This document shows, piece after piece, positions 1 through 7,877 of a DNA stretch of 37,864 nt. The notes beneath the pieces are model-generated. The model was given only the letters and a program-made list of their open reading frames with translations. It ran no database searches and was not told the origin of the DNA. The stretch comes from JBOGDS01 sp050743075 (GTDB lineage Bacteria > Actinomycetota > Actinomycetes > Jiangellales > Jiangellaceae): contig JBOGDS010000031.1 in NCBI GenBank assembly GCA_050743075.1, positions 1 through 37,864 of the forward strand, written 5' to 3'. Numbering within the stretch: position 1 is the first letter of the stretch; the number at the start of each line of letters is the position of its first letter. A program made the translations under genes and the position numbers.

Positions 1-123
1 CTCCGAAACCTAGACGAACGCACATGCGCGTCCTGACGTCACCGCTCAGACGGACAGATCACCCTCAACGACTGGGCTTCCGGCCCTCAAACCCCCTCCT
101 CGGACCCACAGAAACCCGAGGAG

Positions 124-186
124 TCCCGCAATGAGCATGTGAATCCGCTGACTGCGGAACTGCTGGATGCGGCCTTCTCCCCGGAC
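124..186 (+). pseudogene. C-terminal remnant of a tyrosine recombinase (integrase)
   Basis: The frame reads SRNEHVNPLTAELLDAAFSPD, closely matching the extreme C-terminus of the better preserved integrase remnant near 11700 (RRNEHVNPLTARLLDAAFAPD). The nucleotide match is clearly diverged, so these are two related integrases and not a recent duplication. No catalytic residue remains, and the same frame has a stop near position 34. The frame runs on into the downstream regulator gene without a stop, so an automatic start call would wrongly fuse the integrase tail to it. It marks an old integration site at the edge of the defence-like genes that follow. Confidence 0.6.
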
Positions 187-228
187 CGGCAGGATGAGGG
201 GAGGGGAGTCAGCGTGACCGAACCATCC

Positions 229-258
229 TTGACGCTACCTATGAGGGGGAGATATCTT
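229..258 (+). promoter_or_regulatory. Putative promoter giving a leaderless transcript of the winged-helix/nucleotidyltransferase gene
   Basis: A TTGACG -35 box at 229-234 and a TATCTT -10 box at 253-258 are separated by 18 bases. The expected transcription start, about seven bases past the -10 box, falls on the ATG at 265. Leaderless mRNAs are common in Actinobacteria. An alternative GTG start at 214 has a purine-rich stretch five bases upstream, but it would lie upstream of this promoter and encode residues from unrelated sequence. Confidence 0.45.
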
Positions 259-264
259 TCAATT

Positions 265-858
265 ATGCGTAGCGAAGGACCGGCCCTATTTCCGGTGTTC
301 CGATCGCAGCACCAGGCGGAGCTGCTGATGTGGCTCATGCTGCACCCCGATCAGGAGTTCAGCGTGAGCGACCTCGCCGCGCGCCTCGGGGTGCCGCTCT
401 CCACGCTGCACCGCGAGGTCGTTCGCCTCGACGAGGCTGGCATCATTGCCAGCCGCACCCTGGGGCGCAACCGGTTGCTGCGTGCCAACACCAGCCACCC
501 GGCTGCTCCTGCCCTCACCCAGCTCTTGGAGGTCACGTTCGGTCCAAAGGCAGTGGTCGCCGAAGAGTTTGCCATCCCGGGTGCCGAGCAGGTGCTGATC
601 TTCGGGTCGTGGGCTGCGCGGTACGCCGGTCAAACGGGGCCGCCGCCGCATGACATCGACGTGCTCGTGGTGGGCAAGGTCGATCGTGCTGATCTCTATG
701 AGGCGGCCGACCGTGCGCATGCTCGTCTCGGCATCGAGGTCAACCCGGTCGTTCGCTCGGCGAAGCAGTGGGACGACCCGGCTGACGCGTTGGTCGCCCA
801 GATCAAGGCATCGTCGTTCACTGGTGTGCTCGACGCCCGTGAACTGGTGGGCGCCTGA
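265..858 (+). CDS. Winged-helix plus MNT-type nucleotidyltransferase (putative antitoxin)
   Basis: The protein has 197 residues. Residues about 17-75 form an ArsR/MarR-like winged helix (recognition helix region VPLSTLHREVVRLDEAGI), and residues about 108-165 a minimal nucleotidyltransferase (MNT) domain. G114-S115 followed by D130-x-D132 is the Pol-beta-fold GS...DxD signature, and E158 may be the third acid. In MNT-HEPN systems the MNT partner is the antitoxin that modifies (AMPylates) the HEPN toxin. Here a DNA-binding domain is fused on, so it may also autoregulate. The stop codon overlaps the ATG of the HEPN-like gene by one base, indicating coupling. The start at 265 is chosen because upstream in-frame sequence is integrase remnant and a promoter ends just before it. 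Family assignment is by motif; the toxin-antitoxin role is inferred. Confidence 0.8.
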   Translation: MRSEGPALFPVFRSQHQAELLMWLMLHPDQEFSVSDLAARLGVPLSTLHREVVRLDEAGIIASRTLGRNRLLRANTSHPAAPALTQLLEVTFGPKAVVAEEFAIPGAEQVLIFGSWAARYAGQTGPPPHDIDVLVVGKVDRADLYEAADRAHARLGIEVNPVVRSAKQWDDPADALVAQIKASSFTGVLDARELVGA

Positions 859-1313
859 TGGCCCGCTGGAAGCGCGGCGAGTCGGAGGTCGAAGTTCTCA
901 TCGCGTCGGGGGACCTGCAGAAGCTCACCGGCGACGCAGCCAACGGCGAGCGGCTCCTGGAGAAGGCAGCCGTCACGTTGGAGACCGCACGCTCAGTCAT
1001 CGAGCGCGACCCGGACTCCGCCTTTGTGCTCGCCTACGACGCATCCCGCCAATCGCTGACCGCGCTGCTCGCTCACCAAGGACTTCGACCCACGACCAAG
1101 GGCGGCCACTACGCCGTCGAGCAGGCAGCCCGTGCGCAGTTCGGTCCCGGCTTCCGCCAGTTCGGCGCCCTGCGCAGGCGACGAAACGAGCTCGAGTATC
1201 CCGAGCGCCCGGGCGACGATGCCACTGTCGATGAAGCCAGAGATTCGGTAGAGAACGCCCGGGCGATCATCGCGGCGGCGGAAGGCTTACTCGACCAATT
1301 GGGCCCGTTCTGA
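858..1313 (+). CDS. HEPN-like protein (putative toxin partner)
   Basis: The protein has 151 residues and is mostly helical and charged. The key segment at residues 106-114 reads RRRRNELEY. It has the RxxRNxxEY pattern of SAV_6107-type HEPN proteins and not the classical R-x4-6-H RNase motif, so RNase activity cannot be assumed. An upstream helix contains FVLAYDASRQSLTALLAHQG, a typical HEPN helix. The ATG at 858 overlaps the stop of the nucleotidyltransferase gene, so the two are almost certainly co-translated, as in MNT-HEPN pairs. It could be a toxin regulated by the preceding enzyme, or a degenerate HEPN acting only as a binding partner. Confidence 0.72.
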   Translation: MARWKRGESEVEVLIASGDLQKLTGDAANGERLLEKAAVTLETARSVIERDPDSAFVLAYDASRQSLTALLAHQGLRPTTKGGHYAVEQAARAQFGPGFRQFGALRRRRNELEYPERPGDDATVDEARDSVENARAIIAAAEGLLDQLGPF

Positions 1314-1394
1314 CCTGATCCGGTACCCGGGAAAGGCGTAACCCCGGCGATGTGGCCGGGGCCAGGGATCGTTCCGGAGTTTTCGTACTCAACT

Positions 1395-2441
1395 CTACTC
1401 GCGTTCGGTCATTACGCGGTGGAGATAGCCACGGGCGACCTGATTGCGGGTCAGAACGAGGGCTTCGGACAGCACGGACCCGAACCGGGAGGCGTCCCGA
1501 CGAGCCACCCTCGCCAGCGCTTTCCAGTGAACTGATCGCCCGTCGTTGAGAACCTTCACAACGTCTGTGAGTGTCCACTCGGCGACGGGCGCCTTGGGTG
1601 CGATCGGGTCGTCAGCGAGCTCGTCACGGCGTCGATCCGCGGGCAGTTGCATCCACTCGACCATCGGCTCCTGGCCGGACTCGCGCTCAGGTAACGAGAC
1701 AAGCACGAGGTTTCCCTCCGGTGCGCCGTCGCAGTCGACTGACACGACGCGGGTCGGGTGCGTGAACTGGTCGACCAATGCCTCGTCGTTGAGGTGGTAG
1801 TGGCCGTGTAGGAACAGCCGTGGTTCGACCGCGAGGAACGCGGCTGTCATCCGGTCTCGACCTTCGGTCGCGTAGCGCAGCGCGCTGCCGGACCAGCCGA
1901 CGGGGTTGCTCCGCAACACCGATGCGACGCGAGGCGTACCCAGAGCAGCATCCGGTGCGTCGTGGGCGAGCATCACGTCCGCGTGCCCTCCGTCGACCAC
2001 TCGGGCAACGTCGTCGTCAGTGATGGCCTCGGCCGCCCACCAGTTCAGCCCCTCGCGGCGCGACCAGCGGTCGACCGAGGGGGCGCCGCCGAGTGATACG
2101 AACGACCATCCGTTGCGCTCCCACCGGTGACCGCGCGGCAGCAATGCGATGTGATCAGTGATCCACTGCACGGCACCGATGTCGTGCCCGAGGTCAAGTG
2201 CGGGAAGCTCATCGATCTGGTCATAGTCCTCGTGGTTGCCCGGAGTCACGAACGTCGTCATCGCGTGCGACGCTAGAGCGGCGTCGAGCTTGAGCAAGTA
2301 CTCGCGGCCCCGTGGACCAGGCCAGATTCCGAAGTCGCCGAGGTGGTAGATCTCGCCAACCCCGGCGTCAGCAAGAGCACGGACGCACCGCAGAGCCCAT
2401 CCGCGGTTGCCGTGCCAGTCACCTGCGATCCCGAGCCTCAT
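1395..2441 (-). CDS. Metallophosphoesterase with C-terminal extension
   Basis: The protein has 348 residues. The calcineurin-like metal ligands are all visible: DWHGN (D8, H10), GDFGIW (D36), GNHED (N69, H70), a later AHDAP and LHGHYH. About 110 residues follow the last motif, including a PIAPKAPVAEWTLTDVVKVL segment and a basic helical end. This extension is also found as a decayed copy at 14742-15092, so it is a conserved part of the family. The ATG is at 2441 and overlaps the TGA of the upstream phosphoesterase (ATGA), so upstream in-frame sequence is discarded. It converges on the HEPN gene, with the stop codons 81 bases apart. Substrate unknown; nucleotide or nucleic-acid phosphoester hydrolysis is possible. 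Confidence 0.83.
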   Translation of the reverse strand: MRLGIAGDWHGNRGWALRCVRALADAGVGEIYHLGDFGIWPGPRGREYLLKLDAALASHAMTTFVTPGNHEDYDQIDELPALDLGHDIGAVQWITDHIALLPRGHRWERNGWSFVSLGGAPSVDRWSRREGLNWWAAEAITDDDVARVVDGGHADVMLAHDAPDAALGTPRVASVLRSNPVGWSGSALRYATEGRDRMTAAFLAVEPRLFLHGHYHLNDEALVDQFTHPTRVVSVDCDGAPEGNLVLVSLPERESGQEPMVEWMQLPADRRRDELADDPIAPKAPVAEWTLTDVVKVLNDGRSVHWKALARVARRDASRFGSVLSEALVLTRNQVARGYLHRVMTERE

Positions 2442-3079
2442 CGGTCCCGCTCCCACGCAAGTGGAGGCAGGTCGCGGGGACCAGCCTCGATGAGTTCGAC
2501 GATCCCGTCCTCGCTGACCGGGTTCCCGCTCCATGCGTCTACCCCGACGTTGATCATCCGGCCCCGCTGGCGCCAGCTGTCGTGCACATGTCCACAAAGG
2601 AGCCACGAGCCGTCGTCGACCGCACGCCACGGGGCGAACTTGTCACCGATTACCTTGCCGTGGCGGTCTTCCTGGCCGTCCAGATGCGCGTCGGCGTAGG
2701 GGAAGTGCGAGACGTTCACCTCGATACCGTTGCTCAGCGTCATGGTCGTGTTCGTCAAGATCAGTTCCCCGAGTTGGCAGCACTCGCGGTAGACGTCGAC
2801 GAAGCGCTCGCCCCGGATGCCGTTGTAGGGGTGACAGCGGTCGTGGTTGCCCGCCACCAGCGTCACGTCCACCGCGATGCGCGCGAGGTGTGTCAGCGTC
2901 GAATCGAGGTGGCCGAGCGCGACATCGCCGAGGTGCCACAGCTCGTCCCTGACCCCAACGCGATTGGCGACTCGGTTCACCAGGTCGACGTTCATGTGGT
3001 CGACGTCGGCGTAGGGGCGATCGCAGAACCCGATGACGTTCTGGTGCCCGAAGTGGGTGTCCGACGTGAAGTAGCGCAT
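2438..3079 (-). CDS. Metallophosphoesterase (phage-type, short)
   Basis: The protein is 213 residues from the ATG at 3079. It opens directly with MRYFTSDTHFGH, the metal-binding DxH plus the GHxNVI context seen in short phage- and island-borne calcineurin-like phosphoesterases. GDVALG (D52), LVAGNHD (N78, H79, D80), SHFPY and CGHVHD complete the ligand set, so the enzyme looks active. A GGAGG lies immediately upstream of 3079, unusually close, so an ATG about 39 bases further upstream remains possible. The stop overlaps the ATG of the longer phosphoesterase downstream, so the two are made together. Reaction inferred as phosphomono- or diester hydrolysis. Confidence 0.82.
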   Translation of the reverse strand: MRYFTSDTHFGHQNVIGFCDRPYADVDHMNVDLVNRVANRVGVRDELWHLGDVALGHLDSTLTHLARIAVDVTLVAGNHDRCHPYNGIRGERFVDVYRECCQLGELILTNTTMTLSNGIEVNVSHFPYADAHLDGQEDRHGKVIGDKFAPWRAVDDGSWLLCGHVHDSWRQRGRMINVGVDAWSGNPVSEDGIVELIEAGPRDLPPLAWERDR

Positions 3080-3184
3080 GCCTCCACCATGCCGGAGATG
3101 CATGGGGCAGGAGTACACACGGATCCCGTGCCTCCCGGGAGTCCAGGTCGTCCAACCCGGCCAGCGACGCGCTGATCCCGCCTG

Positions 3185-4726
3185 TCAGGGATGCGTGGCG
3201 TGATCGTCGACGGACCTCGGCGCGTCGTCGACATCTCCGGGTTCGACGACGGTGAACTGGCCCATCATGCCGTTGTCCTCGTGGGCGAGGACGTGGCAGT
3301 GGTACATGTACGGCGTGGTCGGGTCGGTGTAGTCGGTGAAGCGGAGCGCGAGCCGCACGGTGCTTCCCGGCGGGATGAATACGGTGTCCTTGGGGCCGCG
3401 CAGGCGGGGCGGTGGTGGTTCGTCGTCGATGGCGAGGACGCGGAACTGGACGTCGTGGACGTGGAAGTTGTGGGGCCTTCCGGCGCCGTTGGTGACTTCC
3501 CAGATCTCGGTGGTGTCGACGGCGACGACGGTGTCGATCCGAGTCATGTCCATACGCTGGTTGTTGATGCGGCTCGACCCGTTGAGCTCGAAGGCGCGGG
3601 TCGTGACCGCGTCGTCGGGGTCGGGCAGTTCGTCGTCGGCCAACCGGGACGGCACCTCGACTGACTCGGCGAGCTGGTCGGCGGCGCGCAGCTCGAGCAG
3701 GTCGAAGCGGTCGTCACCACCTGAGAACCGGTCGCTGAACCAGTCGATGCCCAGGGCGGGAGAGTCGCTGCGCAGCACGACTCGTTCGCCGGCCGACATC
3801 GTCACGACGATCTCGACCCGCTCACCGGGCGAGACCTGGACCTGGGTGAGCTCGTCGGGTGCGGCGAGCAATCCCCCGTCGGTGCCGACGAGCGAGAACG
3901 GGCGGTCGTCGGCGAACTGGAGGTTATAGATCCGCCCGTTGGAGGCGTTGAGCACCCGCAGCCGCACGTGCTCGTGGCGGATGTCGAGGTACGGGCTGTG
4001 GGTGCCGTTGACGAGGATCTGATCTCCGAGCTGGCCGACGGTGCCGAACGTCGGCTCGCTGTCGTCGAGCGATCCGTCGTCGTGGATCCGCTTGTCCTGG
4101 ATGATCACCGGGATGTCGTCGACGCCGTAGGTGCCGGGAAGCCCGCCGGGGTCGTTGGCGGGGTCGTCGAGCAGGAACATGCCGGCGATGCCGCGGTAGA
4201 TGTGGTCGGCGGTTCGGCCGTGGGGATGTGGGTGGTACCAGAGCGTCGCTGCCGGCTGGTCGATCCGCCACGACGGTTCCCAGGTGTCGCCCGGTTCGAT
4301 CAACTGGTGCGGGTTCCCGTCGGCCTCGGCCGGCAGGTGCATTCCGTGCCAGTGCAACGTCGTCGACTCCGGCAGCCCGTTGGCGACCTGCATGACCACC
4401 TCGTCGCCGCGCGACGCCCGCACGGTCGGCCCGAGGTAGGGACCGTTCACCCCCCACGTCTCGGTCCGACGAGCGGGCAGGAACTCGCTCTCGCCTTCGT
4501 GCAAGTCGAGCTGGAACACGAGGCGGCCGCGGTCGTCGACCTCGGGTTCCAGGATCGGCGGGATGTGCAACGGGTTGGCGAACTCGACATCCCCCACCGT
4601 GTCCGTGACCGCCCGCGAGTACAGCCAGGCCGCGACGGCGACCGTGAGACCGACGAGCACGACGACGGCGGCCGAACCCCACACGATCAGGCGGCGCAGC
4701 CAGCGACGCCGCGGCAGCAACCTCAT
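3185..4726 (-). CDS. Multicopper oxidase, membrane-anchored or exported
   Basis: The protein is 513 residues from the ATG at 4726. An RRRWLRRL segment and a hydrophobic helix (about residues 11-35) form a Tat-like signal or N-terminal anchor. All four copper motifs are present: LHWHGMH (H125, H127), WYHPHPHG (H165, H167), HNFHVHD near the C-terminus, and YHCHVLAHEDNGMM with the type 1 Cys and axial Met. This matches the CotA/bilirubin-oxidase and SufI-like three-domain oxidases that couple one-electron oxidation of phenols or metal ions to reduction of O2. A GGGGCGG stretch precedes the start. Substrate cannot be told from sequence. It stands alone between the phosphoesterase pair and the acetyltransferase gene. 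Confidence 0.92.
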   Translation of the reverse strand: MRLLPRRRWLRRLIVWGSAAVVVLVGLTVAVAAWLYSRAVTDTVGDVEFANPLHIPPILEPEVDDRGRLVFQLDLHEGESEFLPARRTETWGVNGPYLGPTVRASRGDEVVMQVANGLPESTTLHWHGMHLPAEADGNPHQLIEPGDTWEPSWRIDQPAATLWYHPHPHGRTADHIYRGIAGMFLLDDPANDPGGLPGTYGVDDIPVIIQDKRIHDDGSLDDSEPTFGTVGQLGDQILVNGTHSPYLDIRHEHVRLRVLNASNGRIYNLQFADDRPFSLVGTDGGLLAAPDELTQVQVSPGERVEIVVTMSAGERVVLRSDSPALGIDWFSDRFSGGDDRFDLLELRAADQLAESVEVPSRLADDELPDPDDAVTTRAFELNGSSRINNQRMDMTRIDTVVAVDTTEIWEVTNGAGRPHNFHVHDVQFRVLAIDDEPPPPRLRGPKDTVFIPPGSTVRLALRFTDYTDPTTPYMYHCHVLAHEDNGMMGQFTVVEPGDVDDAPRSVDDHATHP

Positions 4727-4882
4727 CGCACCGCCCCCGGTTCTGACCTCTGGGCGTTGACTGCTCGCAGGCGAGGTGTTCGTCCGCTGCGCTGCATCTG
4801 TGTGCCCACGGAGGGCACCGTACGGAGATGTCGTCGGTGCGTCGTCGTGCCAGTGGTGGCAGCGCCGTACTCCACACGGCGT

Positions 4883-4902
4883 ACCGCCATGCATCTGGCG
4901 GT
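4883..4902 (-). terminator. Short hairpin downstream of the acetyltransferase gene
   Basis: ACCGCCA and TGGCGGT form a perfect seven-base stem around a six-base loop, 11 bases past the stop of the GNAT gene. There is no U-tract, as usual for actinobacterial terminators, so the assignment is tentative. Confidence 0.4.
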
Positions 4903-4912
4903 GGCTTCCAGC

Positions 4913-5524
4913 TCAGACCTGTCGAGGGCGCACCATGAACCAGTTCGGCACCCGGACCACGTCCTGTTCGACGACGACCTCGAACGCGAACCGACGGTAG
5001 AGCCGAAGGTTCTCGACCTTGTCGGTCTCGAGATATCCGACCTGGTGGTTCGCATCGATCTCGGCGACGTAGGTACCGACGAGCAGGCTTCCGACCCCCG
5101 CGCCGCGATGCTCCGCGGTCACGGCCACGGGTCCAAGGTGCGAGTGTGGCTCCCCGGGGTCGTGTCGTCCCCATGCCCGTTGCCATCGGAGCATGCGAGG
5201 TCCTCGGATGCCCGCTCGGAGCAGGGCTGGCAGAAACCCCGTCATCTGGGCCGGTGTGGGTTGGCAGCGACCGGGCACGGCGTACGCAGCGATCGCGAGG
5301 AGGTGGCCCTCACGCCACGCTCCCAACACGGTGCGTGCGTTGGACTGGAACATCGCCGTGAACGTTCGACGCAACACCTCGACTCGGCGTGCCCGGTCGT
5401 CTCCCAACACGGCGGTCGGTAGCGGGTTGTCGCTCATTGCCACAGCGGCGAGGCGCGCGGCTCGGTCGAGGTGCTCCTGCGTCGTCAACGTCGTGACCGT
5501 CGTTGGGGTCATCTCGTTCGTCAT
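4913..5524 (-). CDS. GNAT-family N-acetyltransferase
   Basis: The protein has 203 residues. The acetyl-CoA pyrophosphate-binding motif is seen as EHRGAGVGSLLVGTYV, preceded by the beta strand LGPVAVTA, and followed by YLETDKVENLRLYRRFAF, a typical GNAT C-terminal half. It transfers an acetyl group from acetyl-CoA to an unknown amine. The ATG at 5524 has a GGAGGA eight bases upstream, which decides the start. The gene is transcribed alone or ahead of the multicopper oxidase, from which it is separated by 186 bases and a hairpin. No specificity can be deduced. Confidence 0.88.
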   Translation of the reverse strand: MTNEMTPTTVTTLTTQEHLDRAARLAAVAMSDNPLPTAVLGDDRARRVEVLRRTFTAMFQSNARTVLGAWREGHLLAIAAYAVPGRCQPTPAQMTGFLPALLRAGIRGPRMLRWQRAWGRHDPGEPHSHLGPVAVTAEHRGAGVGSLLVGTYVAEIDANHQVGYLETDKVENLRLYRRFAFEVVVEQDVVRVPNWFMVRPRQV

Positions 5525-5725
5525 CTCTACGATCCTCCGCCGCTCTCGGTGCCTCCTGCGTGGACCCGTCCGCCTCCGGGCCGGCCGACGCTCGCGCTGA
5601 ACCGCCCGGCCTCACGGTACGGACGGTGACCGCGACCGGTCATCGTCTCAGGGATGTTCGGCGGGTACTCTTCGCGGCGTACGTCGCCGGCCGCTCGTGC
5701 CGGCCTACACGCGGTCGTGCGGCGG

Positions 5726-6382
5726 TCAGGGTGTTACCAGGCCGGTCTCGTAGGCGATGACGACGAGCTGCGCACGGTCGCGAGCGCCGACCTTGGCGAG
5801 GATTCGCCCGACGTGGGTCTTGGCCGTGAGCGGGCTGATGATCAGCTCATCGGCGATCTCGTCGTTCGACATGCCGCGGGCGATGAGTCGCAGCACCTCG
5901 ATCTCGCGTTGGGTCAGGCTGTCGAGGCGGTCGGGCTGCTTCGCTTCGGGCACCCTGGTAGCGAACGCCTCGATCACCCGGCGTGTCACCGAGGGCGACA
6001 GCAGCGCCTGGCCATCGGCGACCAGCCGGATCGCGCTGCGCAGGTCGTCGGCGCCGACGTCCTTGGTGAGGAAACCGCTGGCGCCGGCGCGCAACGCCGC
6101 GAACACGTACTCGTCGAGATCGAAGGTCGTCAGCACGACCACGCGCACGCTCTTGCAGACCGGGTCGCGCAGGATTCGGCGGGTGGCTTCGAGGCCGTCG
6201 ATGCGCGGCAAGCGGATGTCCATCAAGAACACGTCGGGCCGAGCGCGCCGGGCGAGCTGGACCGCCTCGTCGCCGTCGTCGGCCTCCCCGACCACCTCGA
6301 GGTCCGCGACGTCGTCGAGGAGCGACACGAACCCGCGTCGAATGAGCGTCTGGTCGTCGGCGATGGCGACGCGAACCATCAT
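5726..6382 (-). CDS. NarL/LuxR-type response regulator
   Basis: The protein has 218 residues. The receiver domain spans residues 1-120 with the acidic pair D9-D10, phospho-acceptor D55 in VFLMDIRLP, the conserved Thr in VVLTTFDLDEY, and K in FLTKDVG. A LuxR-type helix-turn-helix covers about 155-212 (LTQREIEVLRLIARGMSNDEIA). The start ATG overlaps the stop of the sensor kinase (ATGA at 6379-6382), so kinase and regulator are co-translated. It should bind DNA when phosphorylated by that kinase. Target genes are not evident; two-component pairs of this type often sit beside transporter operons, absent here. Confidence 0.95.
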   Translation of the reverse strand: MMVRVAIADDQTLIRRGFVSLLDDVADLEVVGEADDGDEAVQLARRARPDVFLMDIRLPRIDGLEATRRILRDPVCKSVRVVVLTTFDLDEYVFAALRAGASGFLTKDVGADDLRSAIRLVADGQALLSPSVTRRVIEAFATRVPEAKQPDRLDSLTQREIEVLRLIARGMSNDEIADELIISPLTAKTHVGRILAKVGARDRAQLVVIAYETGLVTP

Positions 6383-7548
6383 CGACCCCGGCGCGCCGGC
6401 AGCGTCGCAGCGACCTCGAAGCCCCCACCGGGGCGCGCGCCGTAGTGGATCGTGCCGCCCGCGAGCCCCACACGCTCGACCATCCCGCGCAGGCCGTTGC
6501 CGGCAACGACCCTCCCATGACAGGCAGTGCCATCATCGGCGACGACGCAGGTGACGACGCCGTCGCGACGGTCGATCCGCACCGACACCTGCCCGGCATC
6601 GGCGTGGCGGATCACGTTGGTGAGCGACTCCTGCACGATCCGGTACACCGTCAACCCGACGAGCGGGTCGACGTCGACCGCGTCGGCGGCGACGGTGCAG
6701 TCCACCTCCAGACCAACCCGTGCGGTGCTCGCCGCCAAGGCGTCCACATCTGAGATCGCCGGCGTCGGCGCCAAGGCGAGCTCGTCGGGATCGTTGCGCA
6801 GCAACTCGACCGTGGCCCGGACCTCGCTGGTCGCCTGGCGGCCCGCCGCACGAATGTGCTCGATCGCGGCGCGTGAGCGCTCGGGGGAGCGGTCGAACTT
6901 GTCCGCCGCGACGCTCGCCTGCACCGTCATCAGCGAGACCGTGTGCCCGAGGAGGTCGTGAAGGTCCCGCGCGATCCGCAACCGTTCCTGGGCGACGCGG
7001 CGCTCGGCCTCGGCTTCACGGTCGGCCTCGGCGCGCACTGCCCGCCGCCGATAGCTGTCCATCACCGCACGCCTGCTGCGGGACAGCTCGCCGAACAGCA
7101 CGGCGGCCAACGGCCAGCCGAGTGCTCCGACCAACCACCACCACGGCTCGTCGTCGACCACGGCATAGACGACGAGCGGCACGAGTGTCACGGCGACGGC
7201 GGCGGACTGCTTGCGACGGTCGCCGGTCGCTCCGACCGTGAAGTACGCGACCAACGAGACCACGTTGATCAGCCCGCTCCGATACCCCAGGACGTTCCAC
7301 CACCCCACCAGGACCAGGATCGCCATCACGACGGTCAACGGGTACCGACGACGAGCGAGCAGCAAGCCAGCCGCCGCCACCACGATCAGCACGGCCAGCC
7401 AGTCGAACGCACGAGTCGCGGCGCCGGTCGGCGTGTCGCCGGGTTCGACGGCGAAGACCGCCAGCATCACCGCCCCCAGCAGGACGACGATCACGTCCCA
7501 CCCACCGGCGCGCGCCCGCGTCCAGGATGCCAAGCTCACGGACGCCAC
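6379..7548 (-). CDS. DesK/NarX-type sensor histidine kinase
   Basis: The protein has 389 residues. The first 155 residues hold about five hydrophobic segments, so it is a membrane sensor without a large extracellular domain. The HisKA_3 dimerisation helix carries phospho-acceptor H197 in ERLRIARDLHDLLGHTVS. The C-terminal ATPase domain is seen from GLTVYRIVQESLTNVIRHA (N box) to GNGLRGMVERVGLAGG (G box). It autophosphorylates and passes phosphate to the regulator encoded immediately downstream with an ATGA overlap. The start could be any of a few nearby codons; 7548 gives the longest sensible N-terminus. The signal sensed is unknown. Confidence 0.93.
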   Translation of the reverse strand: MASVSLASWTRARAGGWDVIVVLLGAVMLAVFAVEPGDTPTGAATRAFDWLAVLIVVAAAGLLLARRRYPLTVVMAILVLVGWWNVLGYRSGLINVVSLVAYFTVGATGDRRKQSAAVAVTLVPLVVYAVVDDEPWWWLVGALGWPLAAVLFGELSRSRRAVMDSYRRRAVRAEADREAEAERRVAQERLRIARDLHDLLGHTVSLMTVQASVAADKFDRSPERSRAAIEHIRAAGRQATSEVRATVELLRNDPDELALAPTPAISDVDALAASTARVGLEVDCTVAADAVDVDPLVGLTVYRIVQESLTNVIRHADAGQVSVRIDRRDGVVTCVVADDGTACHGRVVAGNGLRGMVERVGLAGGTIHYGARPGGGFEVAATLPARRGR

Positions 7549-7651
7549 GCTACGACGACGAGTCTCTCGGAATCGTCCGCCTACCGACGGTCCCTGCTAC
7601 TGCTCCAGGTGTACGAGGAGACTGATCGGCACCACCCGGCGACGTAGCACG

Positions 7652-7858
7652 CTCAAGGCCGACTACTGGGCCATCTTCGACGTCGGTGACGACATCGAGC
7701 CGGGGGCCGGACGCGGTCGCCCACGTGCAGAAGAAGATCGACGCGTTCGCGGCCGGGTGGCGCGATTCCTACCGCCGCGGTGCGCTGCCTGCTCACCGAC
7801 CGCGAGCAGCTCACCAGCTACCTGCGAGTCCCTCCGCGAGCACTGGAACCTGCGGGCC
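7652..7858 (+). pseudogene. IS256-family transposase fragment, multiply frameshifted
   Basis: Translation must switch frame several times to follow the family: LKADYWAIFDVGDDIEPG, then DAVAHVQKKIDAFAAGWRDSY, then AAVRCLLTDREQLTSYLRVP, then REHWNLR. This is the C-terminal part of an IS256/mutator-type transposase. The catalytic core and terminal repeats are gone, so it is a dead scrap. It lies in the gap between the sensor kinase and the protease genes, the only recognisable content of that gap. Confidence 0.7.
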
Positions 7859-7877
7859 TATCCGCCGTTATGGGCCG

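Noticed and set aside
3968..5422. Long plus-strand frame opposite the multicopper oxidase
   Set aside because: The minus strand has all copper motifs and a sensible start; the plus-strand frame has low-complexity Val/Asp/Gly sequence.
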